Assembly (NCBI RefSeq): GCF_000204035.1
Contig: NZ_GL883086.1
Coordinates: 792,720-841,831, forward strand
Direction of reading: 5' to 3'
Length of the DNA stretch: 49,112 nucleotides
DNA from: Brevundimonas diminuta ATCC 11568
Lineage (GTDB): Bacteria > Pseudomonadota > Alphaproteobacteria > Caulobacterales > Caulobacteraceae
The translations under genes and the position numbers were made by a program. This document shows, one piece after another, positions 1 to 12,171 of this stretch (its first letter is position 1; the number at the start of each line of letters is the position of its first letter). The notes under the pieces were generated by a model. The model was not told where the DNA came from, did no database searches, and saw nothing but the letters and a program-made list of their open reading frames with translations.

Positions 1-4412
<4,412 letters not shown>

Positions 4413-4420
4413 GGGCGTCC

Positions 4421-4448
4421 GGGCGGCGCGGCTTCGGCCGCGCCGCCC
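4421..4448 (+). terminator. 12-bp perfect hairpin with TTCG loop after czcA
   Basis: GGGCGGCGCGGC (4421-4432), loop TTCG, then its exact complement at 4437-4448. UUCG is an especially stable tetraloop. No T-run follows (CCTTCC), so this may attenuate transcription or protect the 3-prime end of the czcBA message rather than act as a full terminator. It sits 8 bases after the czcA stop. Confidence 0.55.
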
Positions 4449-4489
4449 CCTTCCTCCCGCACACTCGATTTCCGCCCAAGAGGATTCAC

Positions 4490-5221
4490 ATGACAATCGC
4501 GTCCCGCCACGACCCCTGGTCCTGGCTGAAATCCCCAGCGACGGCGCTTCTGGCCGTCCTCATCTTCTTCATCATCGACGGCGCCGCCGCCCAGGCGCTC
4601 GCCCACGGCGTGGCCGAGGGCGACAAGGGCTATATCCAGGAAACCTCCGGGATCGTCTTCTGGCCGTTCGTCTATCTCGGCGCCAAGCACATGGTGACCG
4701 GGTACGACCACCTGCTGTTCCTGTTCGGGGTGATCTTCTTCCTCTACCGGCTGAAAGACATCAGCATCTACGTGACCATGTTCGCCATCGGTCACTCCAC
4801 GACCCTGCTGCTCGGCGTGCTGACCAACATCAGCGTCTCCAGCTACCTGGTGGATGCGATCATCGGCCTGTCGGTCGTCTACAAGGCGCTCGACAACCTG
4901 GGCGCCTTCCAGCGCTGGTTCGGCTTCCAGCCCAACACCAAGGTCGCCACCCTGGTGTTCGGCCTGTTCCACGGCTTCGGCCTGGCCACCAAGCTGCAGG
5001 ACTTCCAGCTGTCCCCCGACGGCCTGTTGGTCAATCTCGTCGCCTTCAACATCGGCGTGGAGATCGGCCAGCTTCTGGCGCTCGGCGCCATCCTCATCGT
5101 CATGGGTTTCTGGCGCCGCAGCGAGAGCTTTTTCAAACACGCCTATCTCGCCAACGTCGTCCTCATGACCCTCGGCTTCATTCTGACGGGCTACCAGCTC
5201 GTCGGCTATTTCGTCGCCTGA
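4490..5221 (+). CDS. HupE/UreJ-family membrane protein
   Basis: Integral membrane protein of the HupE/UreJ_2 family, a group linked to Ni/Co/other metal transport or sensing and commonly found beside czc genes. The 243 residues have a signal-like N-terminal helix (about 18-36) and six or so further helices. Conserved polar positions in the membrane are His67 and the D73-H74 pair (GYDHLLF), His102 (IGHST) and His161 (GLFHGFGL), which are plausible metal ligands. It follows czcA on the same strand after a hairpin-containing 77-base gap and precedes the anchor gene by 15 bases, so it is likely co-transcribed. The transported ion cannot be read from the sequence. Confidence 0.85.
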   Translation: MTIASRHDPWSWLKSPATALLAVLIFFIIDGAAAQALAHGVAEGDKGYIQETSGIVFWPFVYLGAKHMVTGYDHLLFLFGVIFFLYRLKDISIYVTMFAIGHSTTLLLGVLTNISVSSYLVDAIIGLSVVYKALDNLGAFQRWFGFQPNTKVATLVFGLFHGFGLATKLQDFQLSPDGLLVNLVAFNIGVEIGQLLALGAILIVMGFWRRSESFFKHAYLANVVLMTLGFILTGYQLVGYFVA

Positions 5222-5236
5222 CCGGAGACCTGAACC

Positions 5237-5884
5237 ATGTACAACGCTGACAAACCCCGCCTGTCCGACCTGCCCACCACGGGTCAGTTGCTCCGCTCGA
5301 CCGGCATCGCCGCCGTCGTCGCCGCCGGCCTGCTCGTCACTGTCGTCCTGCCGTCCGAGTACGGCGTCGATCCGACCCGGGTGGGAACGGTCTTCGGCCT
5401 GACCGAGATGGGCCGGATCAAGGTCTCCCTGGCTGCGGAAGCCAAGGCGGACGAGGCGATGGACGCCGCTGCAGCCGCGGCTCCGATCGAGGCGAGTCCA
5501 GCGCCCGTCGTCGTCGCTGCGGTCGCCCAATCCGCGGCCGCCAGCCCGGCGCCCGACGCCGCCTCCGGCCAGCGCACCGATGAAACCATACTGACCCTGG
5601 CGCCCGACCAGGGCGCCGAAATCAAACTGGTCATGACGGAGGGCGCCAAGGCCCGCTTCACCTGGACGAGCAGCGGCGGACGCCTGAACTTCGACACCCA
5701 CGCGGATCGCCCCGGCGTCTCCTACCACGGCTACGGCAAGGGCTCGTCCCAGAGCGAAACCGGCGAACTGACGGCGGCCTTCACCGGCAGTCACGGCTGG
5801 TTCTGGCGCAATCGCACGGGCGCACCCGTGACAGTCACCCTCAAGACCGAAGGTGCCTACACCGAAGTGAAACGCGTCGTCTGA
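5237..5884 (+). CDS. Single-pass transmembrane anchor protein of the czc locus
   Basis: 215-residue protein with a cytoplasmic head, one transmembrane helix (about residues 22-39), an Ala-rich linker (about 65-115) and a beta-rich periplasmic C-terminal domain (about 118-215) containing Gly/His/Trp patches (YHGYGKGSS, SHGWFWRNRTG). It resembles proteins annotated only as transmembrane anchor protein that accompany hupE-like genes in alphaproteobacterial czc clusters. The gene starts 15 bases after the HupE-like stop with GGAGA 13 bases upstream, so it closes the operon. Its function is unknown; periplasmic metal binding or support of the RND complex are guesses from context. Confidence 0.7.
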   Translation: MYNADKPRLSDLPTTGQLLRSTGIAAVVAAGLLVTVVLPSEYGVDPTRVGTVFGLTEMGRIKVSLAAEAKADEAMDAAAAAAPIEASPAPVVVAAVAQSAAASPAPDAASGQRTDETILTLAPDQGAEIKLVMTEGAKARFTWTSSGGRLNFDTHADRPGVSYHGYGKGSSQSETGELTAAFTGSHGWFWRNRTGAPVTVTLKTEGAYTEVKRVV

Positions 5885-6345
5885 TCCACAGGGGGTTCAC
5901 GCCTTCGTCGTCGGCCGGCGGTTCCGCCGCCGGTCAATGACAGAGACAGGAGAGCGAGCGGCCTCACCGCCTGGACCACGGCCAGCGCCTGTGTCGCTCG
6001 TCGATCACATAGGGATCGGCATGCGTAGTCTCATCCGTCCCCTTGTCCTGCACGTGATCCTGCAGGTGCGGATCGCCCCGCCCGCCGCAGCAGCCAGGCT
6101 GATCGCCAGCAGTCCGCGCAGACACGGCGCCAGGGCGAAGAGACCAACGCCGTCGGTCAACCGCCGGAGGAAGGGGCGCGCGCGTCTGGCTGAGGGCCGG
6201 CAAGGTGGCGCTGACGACAAACAGGCCGATATGACGAAGCCGACCGAGGTCGCCGAGGTTGTTGTAGCTCCTGAAGGCCAGAAGGACGGCCACCACCCAC
6301 ACCCTATGACGGCGTAGAAATCATCGACTTAAATTTCGCAACCCA
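5885..6345. other. Intergenic stretch with a hairpin and a possible relic ORF
   Basis: 461 bases between the anchor gene and merR. A hairpin lies at 5915-5933 (CCGGCGG, loop TTCCG, CCGCCGG) just after the anchor stop, a candidate terminator without a T-run. On the minus strand, 6302-5964 is an open frame of 112 residues with a GTG start. Its first 37 residues look membrane-like, and hydrophobic sequence continues in a different frame near 6140-6090, as if a small membrane gene had been frameshifted. I recognise no family and do not call a gene. Confidence 0.35.
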
Positions 6346-6789
6346 TCAAACGGGGTGCACCGCTTCGGTGTCGAACAGCGCCTCGATGATGGGGCAGTCC
6401 GGCGTCGAGCCTTCGGCGCAACGGGCCACCATGTCGGAAAGAACCCGCTCCATCGCCCGCAAGCTGACGATCTTGGAGCGCACATCAGTCAGGTGCACGG
6501 CGGCCACTTCGCGGACCTCGGTACAGGGTCGATCCCGCTGTTCCGCCAAGTCCAGCAGGGCTCGAACCTCATTCAGCGTGAAACCGAGATCACGAGCCCG
6601 CCGAACGAAGTTTAACCGAAGGAGGTGCCCCCCGCCGTAGAGGCGGTGCCCCCCGTCGCTGCGAGCCGGCGCAGGGATCAAGCCGATCCGCTCATAGTAG
6701 CGGACGGTCTCGATGTTGACGCCGGTTCGGCGCGACAGCACGCCGATCGCGAACTGCGGCGTCGTGTCACGCAGGGCGAATTTGTCCAT
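6346..6789 (-). CDS. merR: Mercury-responsive MerR regulator
   Basis: DNA-binding repressor/activator of the divergent merTPA genes. The first internal Met at 6789 is taken as the start: an ATG at 6864 would place the mer promoter inside the coding region. The 147-residue protein has the MerR helix-turn-helix (about 13-55, with TVRYYERIGLIPAPAR), a dimerisation helix, and three cysteines, C89, C124 and C132. These correspond to the Hg(II) ligands C82, C117 and C126 of Tn501 MerR, although the loop between the last two is one residue shorter. The gene is divergent from merT with the operator between them, the usual mer arrangement. Confidence 0.92.
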   Translation of the reverse strand: MDKFALRDTTPQFAIGVLSRRTGVNIETVRYYERIGLIPAPARSDGGHRLYGGGHLLRLNFVRRARDLGFTLNEVRALLDLAEQRDRPCTEVREVAAVHLTDVRSKIVSLRAMERVLSDMVARCAEGSTPDCPIIEALFDTEAVHPV

Positions 6790-6803
6790 CGAAGATAAAG
6801 CCC

Positions 6804-6834
6804 TTGTATCTGTAGTCGCTACAGACCCTATCTT
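6804..6834 (+). promoter_or_regulatory. MerR-type promoter/operator for merTPA
   Basis: The -35 is TTGTAT (6804-6809) and the -10 is TATCTT (6829-6834), with a 19-bp spacer. Inside the spacer is a perfect dyad, CTGTAG (6810-6815), TCG, CTACAG (6819-6824). The over-long spacer with a centred palindrome is the hallmark of promoters that MerR-family activators untwist. It directs transcription towards merT, whose start is 30 bases further on. Confidence 0.9.
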
Positions 6835-6863
6835 GCCTTCATCACCAAGAGAAGGAGTGGGCA

Positions 6864-7274
6864 ATGGCCGCCTCGGACGGCATCGAGAACCCCAACGGAA
6901 ACGCCGCGGCCCCAGCCGACAAGTCGTCCAGCCGTGCGTGGCTGGCGGTTGCAGGCCTTGCTGCCGCGATCGGCGCGTCGTCCTGCTGTGTTCTGCCGCT
7001 GGTGTTGTTCGCGCTCGGCGTCAGCGGGGCCTGGATCGGCAACGTCACGGTCCTCGCGCCCTATCAACCCTATTTCATCGTTGCGGCGGTGGCTTTCCTG
7101 GGTGTCGGATTCTTCCGCGTCTATCGTCGTCCTCGCACCGCCTGCGCCGAAGGCGAGACCTGCGCTCGACCGGGCTCCACCCGCCTTGTCAAGATCGCGC
7201 TTTGGGCGGCGTCCGTGCTCGTCGCCATCGCCGTCGCATTTCCCTATGTTGCGCCGCTGCTACTCGGCGCGTGA
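6864..7274 (+). CDS. merT: Mercuric ion transporter MerT
   Basis: Inner-membrane protein that passes Hg(II) from the periplasm to cytoplasmic mercuric reductase. It has 136 residues and three predicted helices. The vicinal pair C41-C42 (SSCCVLPLV) lies in the first helix, and a second pair, C94 and C100 (ACAEGETC), lies in the cytoplasmic loop after helix two, as in MerT. A clear GAAGGAG ribosome site lies upstream. It is first in the merT-merP-merA operon and is followed by merP after 19 bases. Confidence 0.93.
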   Translation: MAASDGIENPNGNAAAPADKSSSRAWLAVAGLAAAIGASSCCVLPLVLFALGVSGAWIGNVTVLAPYQPYFIVAAVAFLGVGFFRVYRRPRTACAEGETCARPGSTRLVKIALWAASVLVAIAVAFPYVAPLLLGA

Positions 7275-7293
7275 GTTCCTGGAGATCAAGGCC

Positions 7294-7596
7294 ATGACCC
7301 TTTCCATCCGCGCCGCCCTTGCAGTTGCAGCGGCGCTTTTCACTGCCGAAACGGCGCAGGCGGCCGAACGCACGGTGACGCTGGATGTCACCAATGTGTC
7401 CTGTGTGACGTGCGCCCCTATCGTTCGACGCGCTATCTCGCGGGTTCCGGGCGTTACGGCTGTATCCGTGAACCCTGGCGACGCCGGACGGGCCGTGGCG
7501 ACCGTGACCTACGACGACGTGCGAGTGACGCCGACAGTCCTGGCTCAGGCCTCGACCAACGCCGGCTATCCCGCGCGTGTTCGGGCCAGCCACTAG
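7294..7596 (+). CDS. merP: Periplasmic mercury-binding protein MerP
   Basis: Small periplasmic Hg(II) carrier that hands the ion to MerT. It has 100 residues, with a signal peptide (about 1-23, ending AQAA) and one heavy-metal-associated fold with the binding motif VSCVTC (C37, C40). The start at 7294 is supported by GGAG ten bases upstream and by the signal peptide; an in-frame extension to 6934 only overlaps merT. The canonical GMTC of MerP is NVSC here. Confidence 0.92.
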   Translation: MTLSIRAALAVAAALFTAETAQAAERTVTLDVTNVSCVTCAPIVRRAISRVPGVTAVSVNPGDAGRAVATVTYDDVRVTPTVLAQASTNAGYPARVRASH

Positions 7597-7618
7597 CGGA
7601 ACCAGGTTTCGCTAGTGG
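7590..7618 (+). terminator. 9-bp hairpin spanning the merP stop
   Basis: CCACTAGCG (7590-7598) and CGCTAGTGG (7610-7618) are perfect complements around an 11-base loop. The merP stop codon is inside the first arm. There is no T-run. It may slow transcription or stabilise the upstream mRNA so that merTP are made in excess of merA. Confidence 0.4.
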
Positions 7619-7780
7619 GCGTCATCGGCACGAACATCGGCGGCGCCATGCAGTTCTACTTCCTGACGAGCCCACCCGTTCCGGCCTTCCCTGTCGTCGC
7701 GCCGTAGCGGGCCGCCAGGCCTGTCCGGTTGCAGGCCGCCCGCCCAACGGCGGACACAAGATTTGAAAGCACCGAGCAGT
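7619..7780 (+). other. merP-merA spacer with a possible gene relic
   Basis: The frame 7621-7707 reads VIGTNIGGAMQFYFLTSPPV and then ends at a TAG. The composition looks like the tail of a real protein, but there is no start and no family I recognise. It may be the remnant of a small gene deleted between merP and merA. Nothing else is evident here. Confidence 0.25.
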
Positions 7781-9211
7781 ATGAGTGACTGTCGCCCTCT
7801 CTCCCGGAACGCCGCAGAGACCTATGATCTGGTCGTGATCGGCGCTGGCTCAGCCGGCTTCTCCGCCGCCATTACGGCAGCCGAAGAGGGAGCGCGGGTA
7901 GCGCTCGTCGGCGCCGGAACGATTGGCGGGACCTGCGTGAACATAGGCTGCGTGCCGTCGAAAGCGTTGATCCGCGCGGTGGAGCCCCTGCACCAGGCGC
8001 GGGCCGCAAGCCGTTTCGACGGCGTGAGAGCCACTGCTGAAATCAGCGCCTGGTCCGAGGTGATCCGCCAGAAGGACCAACTGGTGAACGCTCTGCGTCA
8101 GGCCAAATACGAAGATGTCCTGCAAGGCTACGACGCCATCGCCTACCACGAAGGCGCAGCCAGGCTCGTCTTGGGCGGCGTGGAGGTCGGCGATGTCCGG
8201 CTCACCACCGACAAGGTGATCATCGCGACGGGATCGCGACCGGCGATTCCGGCGATCGCTGGGATCGACACTGTCCCCTATCTGACCAGCACGACCGCGC
8301 TCGAACTGGAGGCGCTGCCGCAGTCCTTGCTGGTGATCGGTGGTGGATACATAGGCGCGGAATTGGCTCAGATGTTCAGCCGGGCCGGCGTGCAGGTCAC
8401 GCTCGTGTGCCGGTCACGTCTGTTGCCGGAAGGTGAACCCGAGATCAGCGAGGCGCTGCAACGCTACCTCTCAGACGAGGGCGTCACCGTGGTTGTCGGG
8501 GCGACCTACGAGGCTATCGCCCATTCGGAAACGGACGTGTCGCTCACCCTTACGCAGGGCGACAGCCGGAGGGTGCTCACCGCCGAGCGCGTGCTCATGA
8601 CGACAGGCCGGATCGCCAACTCGGACGGCCTGGGTCTTGCCGAGTCGGGGGTCAGCGTCTCCGAAAACGGAGGAATCGTCGTGGACGACCGGATGCGCAC
8701 GACCCGCCCCGGCGTCTACGCCGTCGGTGACGTCACCGGGCGTGACCAGTTCGTCTATATGGCGGCCTACGGTGCCAGGCTCGCCGCTCGAAACGCGCTC
8801 AACGGCGACAGTCTGTCCTACGACAACAGCGCCATGCCGGCGGTCGTGTTCACCGATCCCCAGGTGGCGACGGTCGGGCTCACGGAAGCCGCCGCACGGG
8901 CGGCCGGGCATGATGTCCAAACCTCGATGATCACCCTGGATCACGTCCCGCGCGCGCTCGCGGCCAGAGACACGCGCGGGCTCATCAAGCTGGTGGCGGA
9001 TCGCGGCACGCGGCGGCTCCTCGGCGCGCACATTCTTGCTCCGGAAGGGGCCGACAGCATCCAGACCGCAGCGGTGGCCATCAAGTGCGGAATGACGGTG
9101 GAGCAGTTGGGCGACACGATCTTCCCCTATCTCACGACCGTCGAGGGCCTGAAACTGGCGGCGCTGACGTTCAACAAGGACGTCGCCAAACTCTCTTGCT
9201 GCGCCGGTTGA
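7781..9211 (+). CDS. merA: Mercuric reductase MerA
   Basis: Cytosolic flavoenzyme that reduces Hg(II) to volatile Hg(0) with NADPH. It has 476 residues from the ATG at 7781; a TTG six codons earlier is possible. It has an N-terminal FAD site (GAGSAGFSAA), the redox disulfide GTCVNIGC (C52, C57), an NADPH-binding GGGYIGAEL motif, a second FAD contact (YAVGDVTG) and the dimerisation domain. The C-terminal SCCAG carries the paired cysteines (C473, C474) that distinguish MerA from lipoamide dehydrogenase and deliver Hg to the partner active site. The N-terminal heavy-metal domain (NmerA) found in many MerA proteins is absent, so this is the core form. Confidence 0.95.
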   Translation: MSDCRPLSRNAAETYDLVVIGAGSAGFSAAITAAEEGARVALVGAGTIGGTCVNIGCVPSKALIRAVEPLHQARAASRFDGVRATAEISAWSEVIRQKDQLVNALRQAKYEDVLQGYDAIAYHEGAARLVLGGVEVGDVRLTTDKVIIATGSRPAIPAIAGIDTVPYLTSTTALELEALPQSLLVIGGGYIGAELAQMFSRAGVQVTLVCRSRLLPEGEPEISEALQRYLSDEGVTVVVGATYEAIAHSETDVSLTLTQGDSRRVLTAERVLMTTGRIANSDGLGLAESGVSVSENGGIVVDDRMRTTRPGVYAVGDVTGRDQFVYMAAYGARLAARNALNGDSLSYDNSAMPAVVFTDPQVATVGLTEAAARAAGHDVQTSMITLDHVPRALAARDTRGLIKLVADRGTRRLLGAHILAPEGADSIQTAAVAIKCGMTVEQLGDTIFPYLTTVEGLKLAALTFNKDVAKLSCCAG

Positions 9212-9265
9212 GGGCCAAGACGCGATGCTTCCCGCTGCGACGGCTATCGGCTGCTGCGCGCCGGA

Positions 9266-10477
9266 TCAGACGCTCTTCATCGAAACAGAGGGGTCCGCCA
9301 GCAGGACCGGATCCACTGGCGTCGCCTTGCCGATCAGCAGCCGTCCGCCCATGAAATCGGCCGGGGCGTTGACCGCTTCGACGCAAACGATGCGGTCGCC
9401 ATTCAGGTGGAAGACGGCGAAAGCGCCGCTGGCCGGATCGCCACGCACCACCTGATGGTCGGCGTCAAACGGCAGGCCGGCGATCTGAAGCTTGACGTCA
9501 TACTGGTCCGACCAGAACCACGGCACTTCGGCCGCTGGAGCCGCGCGGCCGACGATGGCGGCGGCGGCCTGCTTGGCCTGCTCCAGGGCGTTGGGCACGC
9601 TCTCCAGCCGGTGCATGCGCCCGCCGTGAACGGGGATGGGCCGGTGGGTCACATCGCCGATGGCGTAGATCGACGGGTCGGCAGTGCGGGCGTTCTCATC
9701 CACCACCACGCCGTTCTCGCACGCCAGGCCCGCAGTCCGCGCCAGGGCTTCGCGCGCCAGGGCGCCGACGCCGACGAGCACCGCGTCGGCCGCGATCAGG
9801 CTCCCGTCCGCCAACCGCACGCCGTCGTCCTCGAAGCCCGAGACCTCGGCGCCGGTCAGGATTTCGACGCCGCGGGCCCGGTGATAGTTGGTGAAGAAGG
9901 CCGACAGGGTTTCCGACGCCACGCGGGCCAGCACCCGGTCCATGCGCTCGATCACCACCGCCTCGGCGCCCAGGGCGCGGGCCGAGGCTGCGGCTTCCAG
10001 TCCGACATAGCCGCCGCCGACCACGGCCAGACGCTTGCCGGGGGCCAGCGCCGCCTTCAGCCGTTCGGCGTCGTGCAGCGTGCGCAGTTCCATCAGGTCT
10101 GGCCGGTCCGCGCCGGGAATGGCCAACTTCCGCGCCATCGATCCCGTGGCCAGGATCAGCACGTCATAGGGTTCTACCGTCCCGTCGGCGAAAGCGACCG
10201 TCTTGGCAGCGGCATCGATGGTCGTGGCCGTGACGCCGGTACGCAGGTCGATCTTCTGCTCGACGTAGAAGCTCTCAGGACGCAGCAGCAGGTCCTCCAG
10301 ACCTGCCTCCCCCTTCAGCCAGGCCTTGGACAGGGGCGGCCGCTGATAGGGCGCCGCCGCCTCCTCGCCGGCCAGGACGATCTCGCCCTCGAAGCCATAC
10401 TGTCTCAGCAGCGCCGCCGCCGAGCCCCCCGCGTGTCCCGCGCCGATGATCAGAACCTTGGTCATGATTGCGGACAT
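9266..10477 (-). CDS. Ferredoxin/rubredoxin-type NAD(P)H reductase (FAD-dependent)
   Basis: FAD enzyme that passes electrons from NAD(P)H to a ferredoxin or rubredoxin. It has two Rossmann motifs: GAGHAGGSAA for FAD near the N-terminus and GGGYVGLEAA for NAD(P)H near residue 155. It also has the YAIGDV FAD contact and a C-terminal reductase domain (DQYDVKLQIAG). The start at 10477 is chosen because AGGAAG lies upstream; MTKVLII at 10462 and ATG at 10495 are alternatives. The GntR gene lies 101 bases upstream on the same strand. No ferredoxin gene is adjacent, so the electron partner is unknown. Ferric or haem-iron reduction alongside the TonB receptor cluster is possible, but only by context. 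Confidence 0.85.
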   Translation of the reverse strand: MSAIMTKVLIIGAGHAGGSAAALLRQYGFEGEIVLAGEEAAAPYQRPPLSKAWLKGEAGLEDLLLRPESFYVEQKIDLRTGVTATTIDAAAKTVAFADGTVEPYDVLILATGSMARKLAIPGADRPDLMELRTLHDAERLKAALAPGKRLAVVGGGYVGLEAAASARALGAEAVVIERMDRVLARVASETLSAFFTNYHRARGVEILTGAEVSGFEDDGVRLADGSLIAADAVLVGVGALAREALARTAGLACENGVVVDENARTADPSIYAIGDVTHRPIPVHGGRMHRLESVPNALEQAKQAAAAIVGRAAPAAEVPWFWSDQYDVKLQIAGLPFDADHQVVRGDPASGAFAVFHLNGDRIVCVEAVNAPADFMGGRLLIGKATPVDPVLLADPSVSMKSV

Positions 10478-10578
10478 TGAGCCCTGCTTCCTCATTCGAC
10501 ATTTTCATCAGAAACGACGGCCGTCGCAGCGAACCTTCGACAATGGCGCAGGGCTCCGCCCCGACCGTGCGGCCCTCA

Positions 10579-11331
10579 TCAGGGCGCGGCCGCGGGGTCG
10601 GCGGCCTGGTCCAAAGCCCCCGTGGGGTCCGACTGCGCGAACCGTGCTCCGAGATCATAGGCTTCCCCTGGAAAGGTCAGACGAACGAAGGTGATGCGCT
10701 CCGCGCGCCGCCACGTCCGACGTTCGAGGGAAAGGCAGGCCGCAGCAGGATCGATCCCGAGGGTCAGTGCGGTTGCGCGGGACACGTTCACAGCCCGGAT
10801 CCTGTGTTCAGCTTCCGTCCAGGGGACGCATTCCAGCAGCCATGTGCCGGGCGGAACCCCGGTGAAATCGGCGTCCCGAGCCTGGGGCACGGAGGCGAGA
10901 CTGATCAGCCGTTCCTCGAGCGCGAAGGGACGGCCGCTGCTGCGGTGAAGGCAACGCAGTTCGATCACCTCGCCGGATGCAGCGAGAGCGAGCTCCTCCG
11001 CGTCGCGCTTGTGCGCCGCCCTGACCTTCCGGGACAGGAGCTCGAAATCATAGGGCTCGCCGCGATTAAGAATCTCGGCCTGGATGTCAGGAATATCCAG
11101 CACGAAGGAATGTATCCGCGGCCGAGCCACGAAGGACCCGAACCGTCGACGCCGAATGATCATGCCCCGTTCCGCCAGGGGCGCGAGGGCCTTGTTCACA
11201 GTCATGCGCGAACAGCCGTACTCCGCCATCAGTTCATGCTCGAAGGGGATGCGGAATCCCGGCGACCATTCGCCCGACAGAATGCGATCGGCGATGTCGG
11301 AGCGGATGCGTCGGTGGAGCGTGAGATCCAT
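10579..11331 (-). CDS. GntR-family (HutC-like) transcriptional repressor
   Basis: 250-residue regulator with an N-terminal winged helix (about 1-68, with CSRMTVNKALAPLAERG and FGSFVA) and a C-terminal UTRA ligand domain. The domain order and the sequence DIQAEI..RG..Y are typical of HutC, the histidine-utilisation repressor. The start at 11331 has a strong GGGAGGA site. No hut catabolic genes are in the window. Upstream of the nearby TonB receptor lies a TGTA-TA-TACA palindrome matching the reported HutC operator consensus TGTA-N2-TACA, so the receptor operon is its likely target. The ligand here could be urocanate, histidine or an imidazole-containing metal chelate. Confidence 0.82.
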   Translation of the reverse strand: MDLTLHRRIRSDIADRILSGEWSPGFRIPFEHELMAEYGCSRMTVNKALAPLAERGMIIRRRRFGSFVARPRIHSFVLDIPDIQAEILNRGEPYDFELLSRKVRAAHKRDAEELALAASGEVIELRCLHRSSGRPFALEERLISLASVPQARDADFTGVPPGTWLLECVPWTEAEHRIRAVNVSRATALTLGIDPAAACLSLERRTWRRAERITFVRLTFPGEAYDLGARFAQSDPTGALDQAADPAAAP

Positions 11332-11410
11332 GGCTTCGTTCCTCCCCGTCATGTCCGTTAATCGGGCCAAGCGTCAGCTTGGGTCGCATGGCCGTCAACC
11401 CGACCGGAAG

Positions 11411-11437
11411 GCGCCGGGGCGCAGAACGCCCCGGCGC
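11411..11437 (-). terminator. 11-bp hairpin ending the TonB receptor/PepSY operon
   Basis: GCGCCGGGGCG (11411-11421) and CGCCCCGGCGC (11427-11437) are perfect complements around a 5-base loop, four bases after the stop of the last PepSY gene. There is no marked T-run on the minus strand, so the strength of termination is uncertain. Confidence 0.6.
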
Positions 11438-11441
11438 GGTC

Positions 11442-12161
11442 TTAACGGCGGCGCTGCAGCCATTCGATCCCATCATGAACATAGGCGAAGTCCTGGCGTC
11501 GGAAGGCGCTGAACAACATGATGAAGCCACTCAAAGCCAACCACAGACACCCTGTGGCGATGATGATGATCAGCGGATGGTTGAAGCTCTGGCGATCCGT
11601 GTAGTCCATGATGTGGATCATCCAGAAGAAGTCCCAGAGCCGCCAGGTGTTGGTCTTGGCGCCGGCGACCTCGCCGGTGACGGCGTTCAGGATCAGGGTC
11701 GTCTTCTCCTTGTCCGCGAACTCGACCCGCCAGGCCGGCAGCGCGAAGTCGCGCGTCTCAAGCGTGGGCTTTTCGACCCGCGTCACCGAGGTCACGGGCG
11801 CCGTGCCGTTGAAAGCCGCGACAGCCAGCGTCTTGGCGCGGGCGTCGTCGATGACGATGCGACGGCCATCGACGGGATCGACCAACTGGACGCCGCTGGG
11901 CGTCGTCGCGGCGTAGACCCAGGCGCCCTGGAGCGGCCGCAACTCGATCTGGGAAATCGGCTGGCCCACCGCCTGGGCGACCTGGGCCAGCGACAGCACC
12001 GCAGCGGGCGTGGGCGACGGCGTGGTGTGGGCGATGGAATCTTCGCCGGCCACCTTGCGATGATCGATCAGCGCCATGGCGGCGCCGCTGATGGCCCAGA
12101 GCAGGAATTGAAGACCCAGGACCAGGCCGAACCATTTGTGCAGTCTGCGGATTAGAAACAT
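11442..12161 (-). CDS. PepSY-domain inner-membrane protein (second of pair)
   Basis: 239-residue membrane protein with an N-terminal helix preceded by RRLHKWFGLVLGLQF, a periplasmic PepSY-like region (about 45-170) and a C-terminal helix (about 200-220). The motif WDFFWMIHIMDY lies before the last helix. Such PepSY-TM proteins accompany TonB-dependent receptors for siderophores or metal chelates and are thought to act in reductive iron release or in envelope support. It shares its architecture and the IHIMDY motif with the upstream gene, which suggests tandem duplication. Ten bases separate the two genes. Confidence 0.8.
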   Translation of the reverse strand: MFLIRRLHKWFGLVLGLQFLLWAISGAAMALIDHRKVAGEDSIAHTTPSPTPAAVLSLAQVAQAVGQPISQIELRPLQGAWVYAATTPSGVQLVDPVDGRRIVIDDARAKTLAVAAFNGTAPVTSVTRVEKPTLETRDFALPAWRVEFADKEKTTLILNAVTGEVAGAKTNTWRLWDFFWMIHIMDYTDRQSFNHPLIIIIATGCLWLALSGFIMLFSAFRRQDFAYVHDGIEWLQRRR

Positions 12162-12171
12162 CTGATGATCC

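Noticed and set aside
5964-6302. 112-codon minus-strand frame downstream of merR
   Set aside because: It has a GTG start and a partly hydrophobic beginning, but composition breaks after about 40 residues and there is no family match; kept only as a possible relic.
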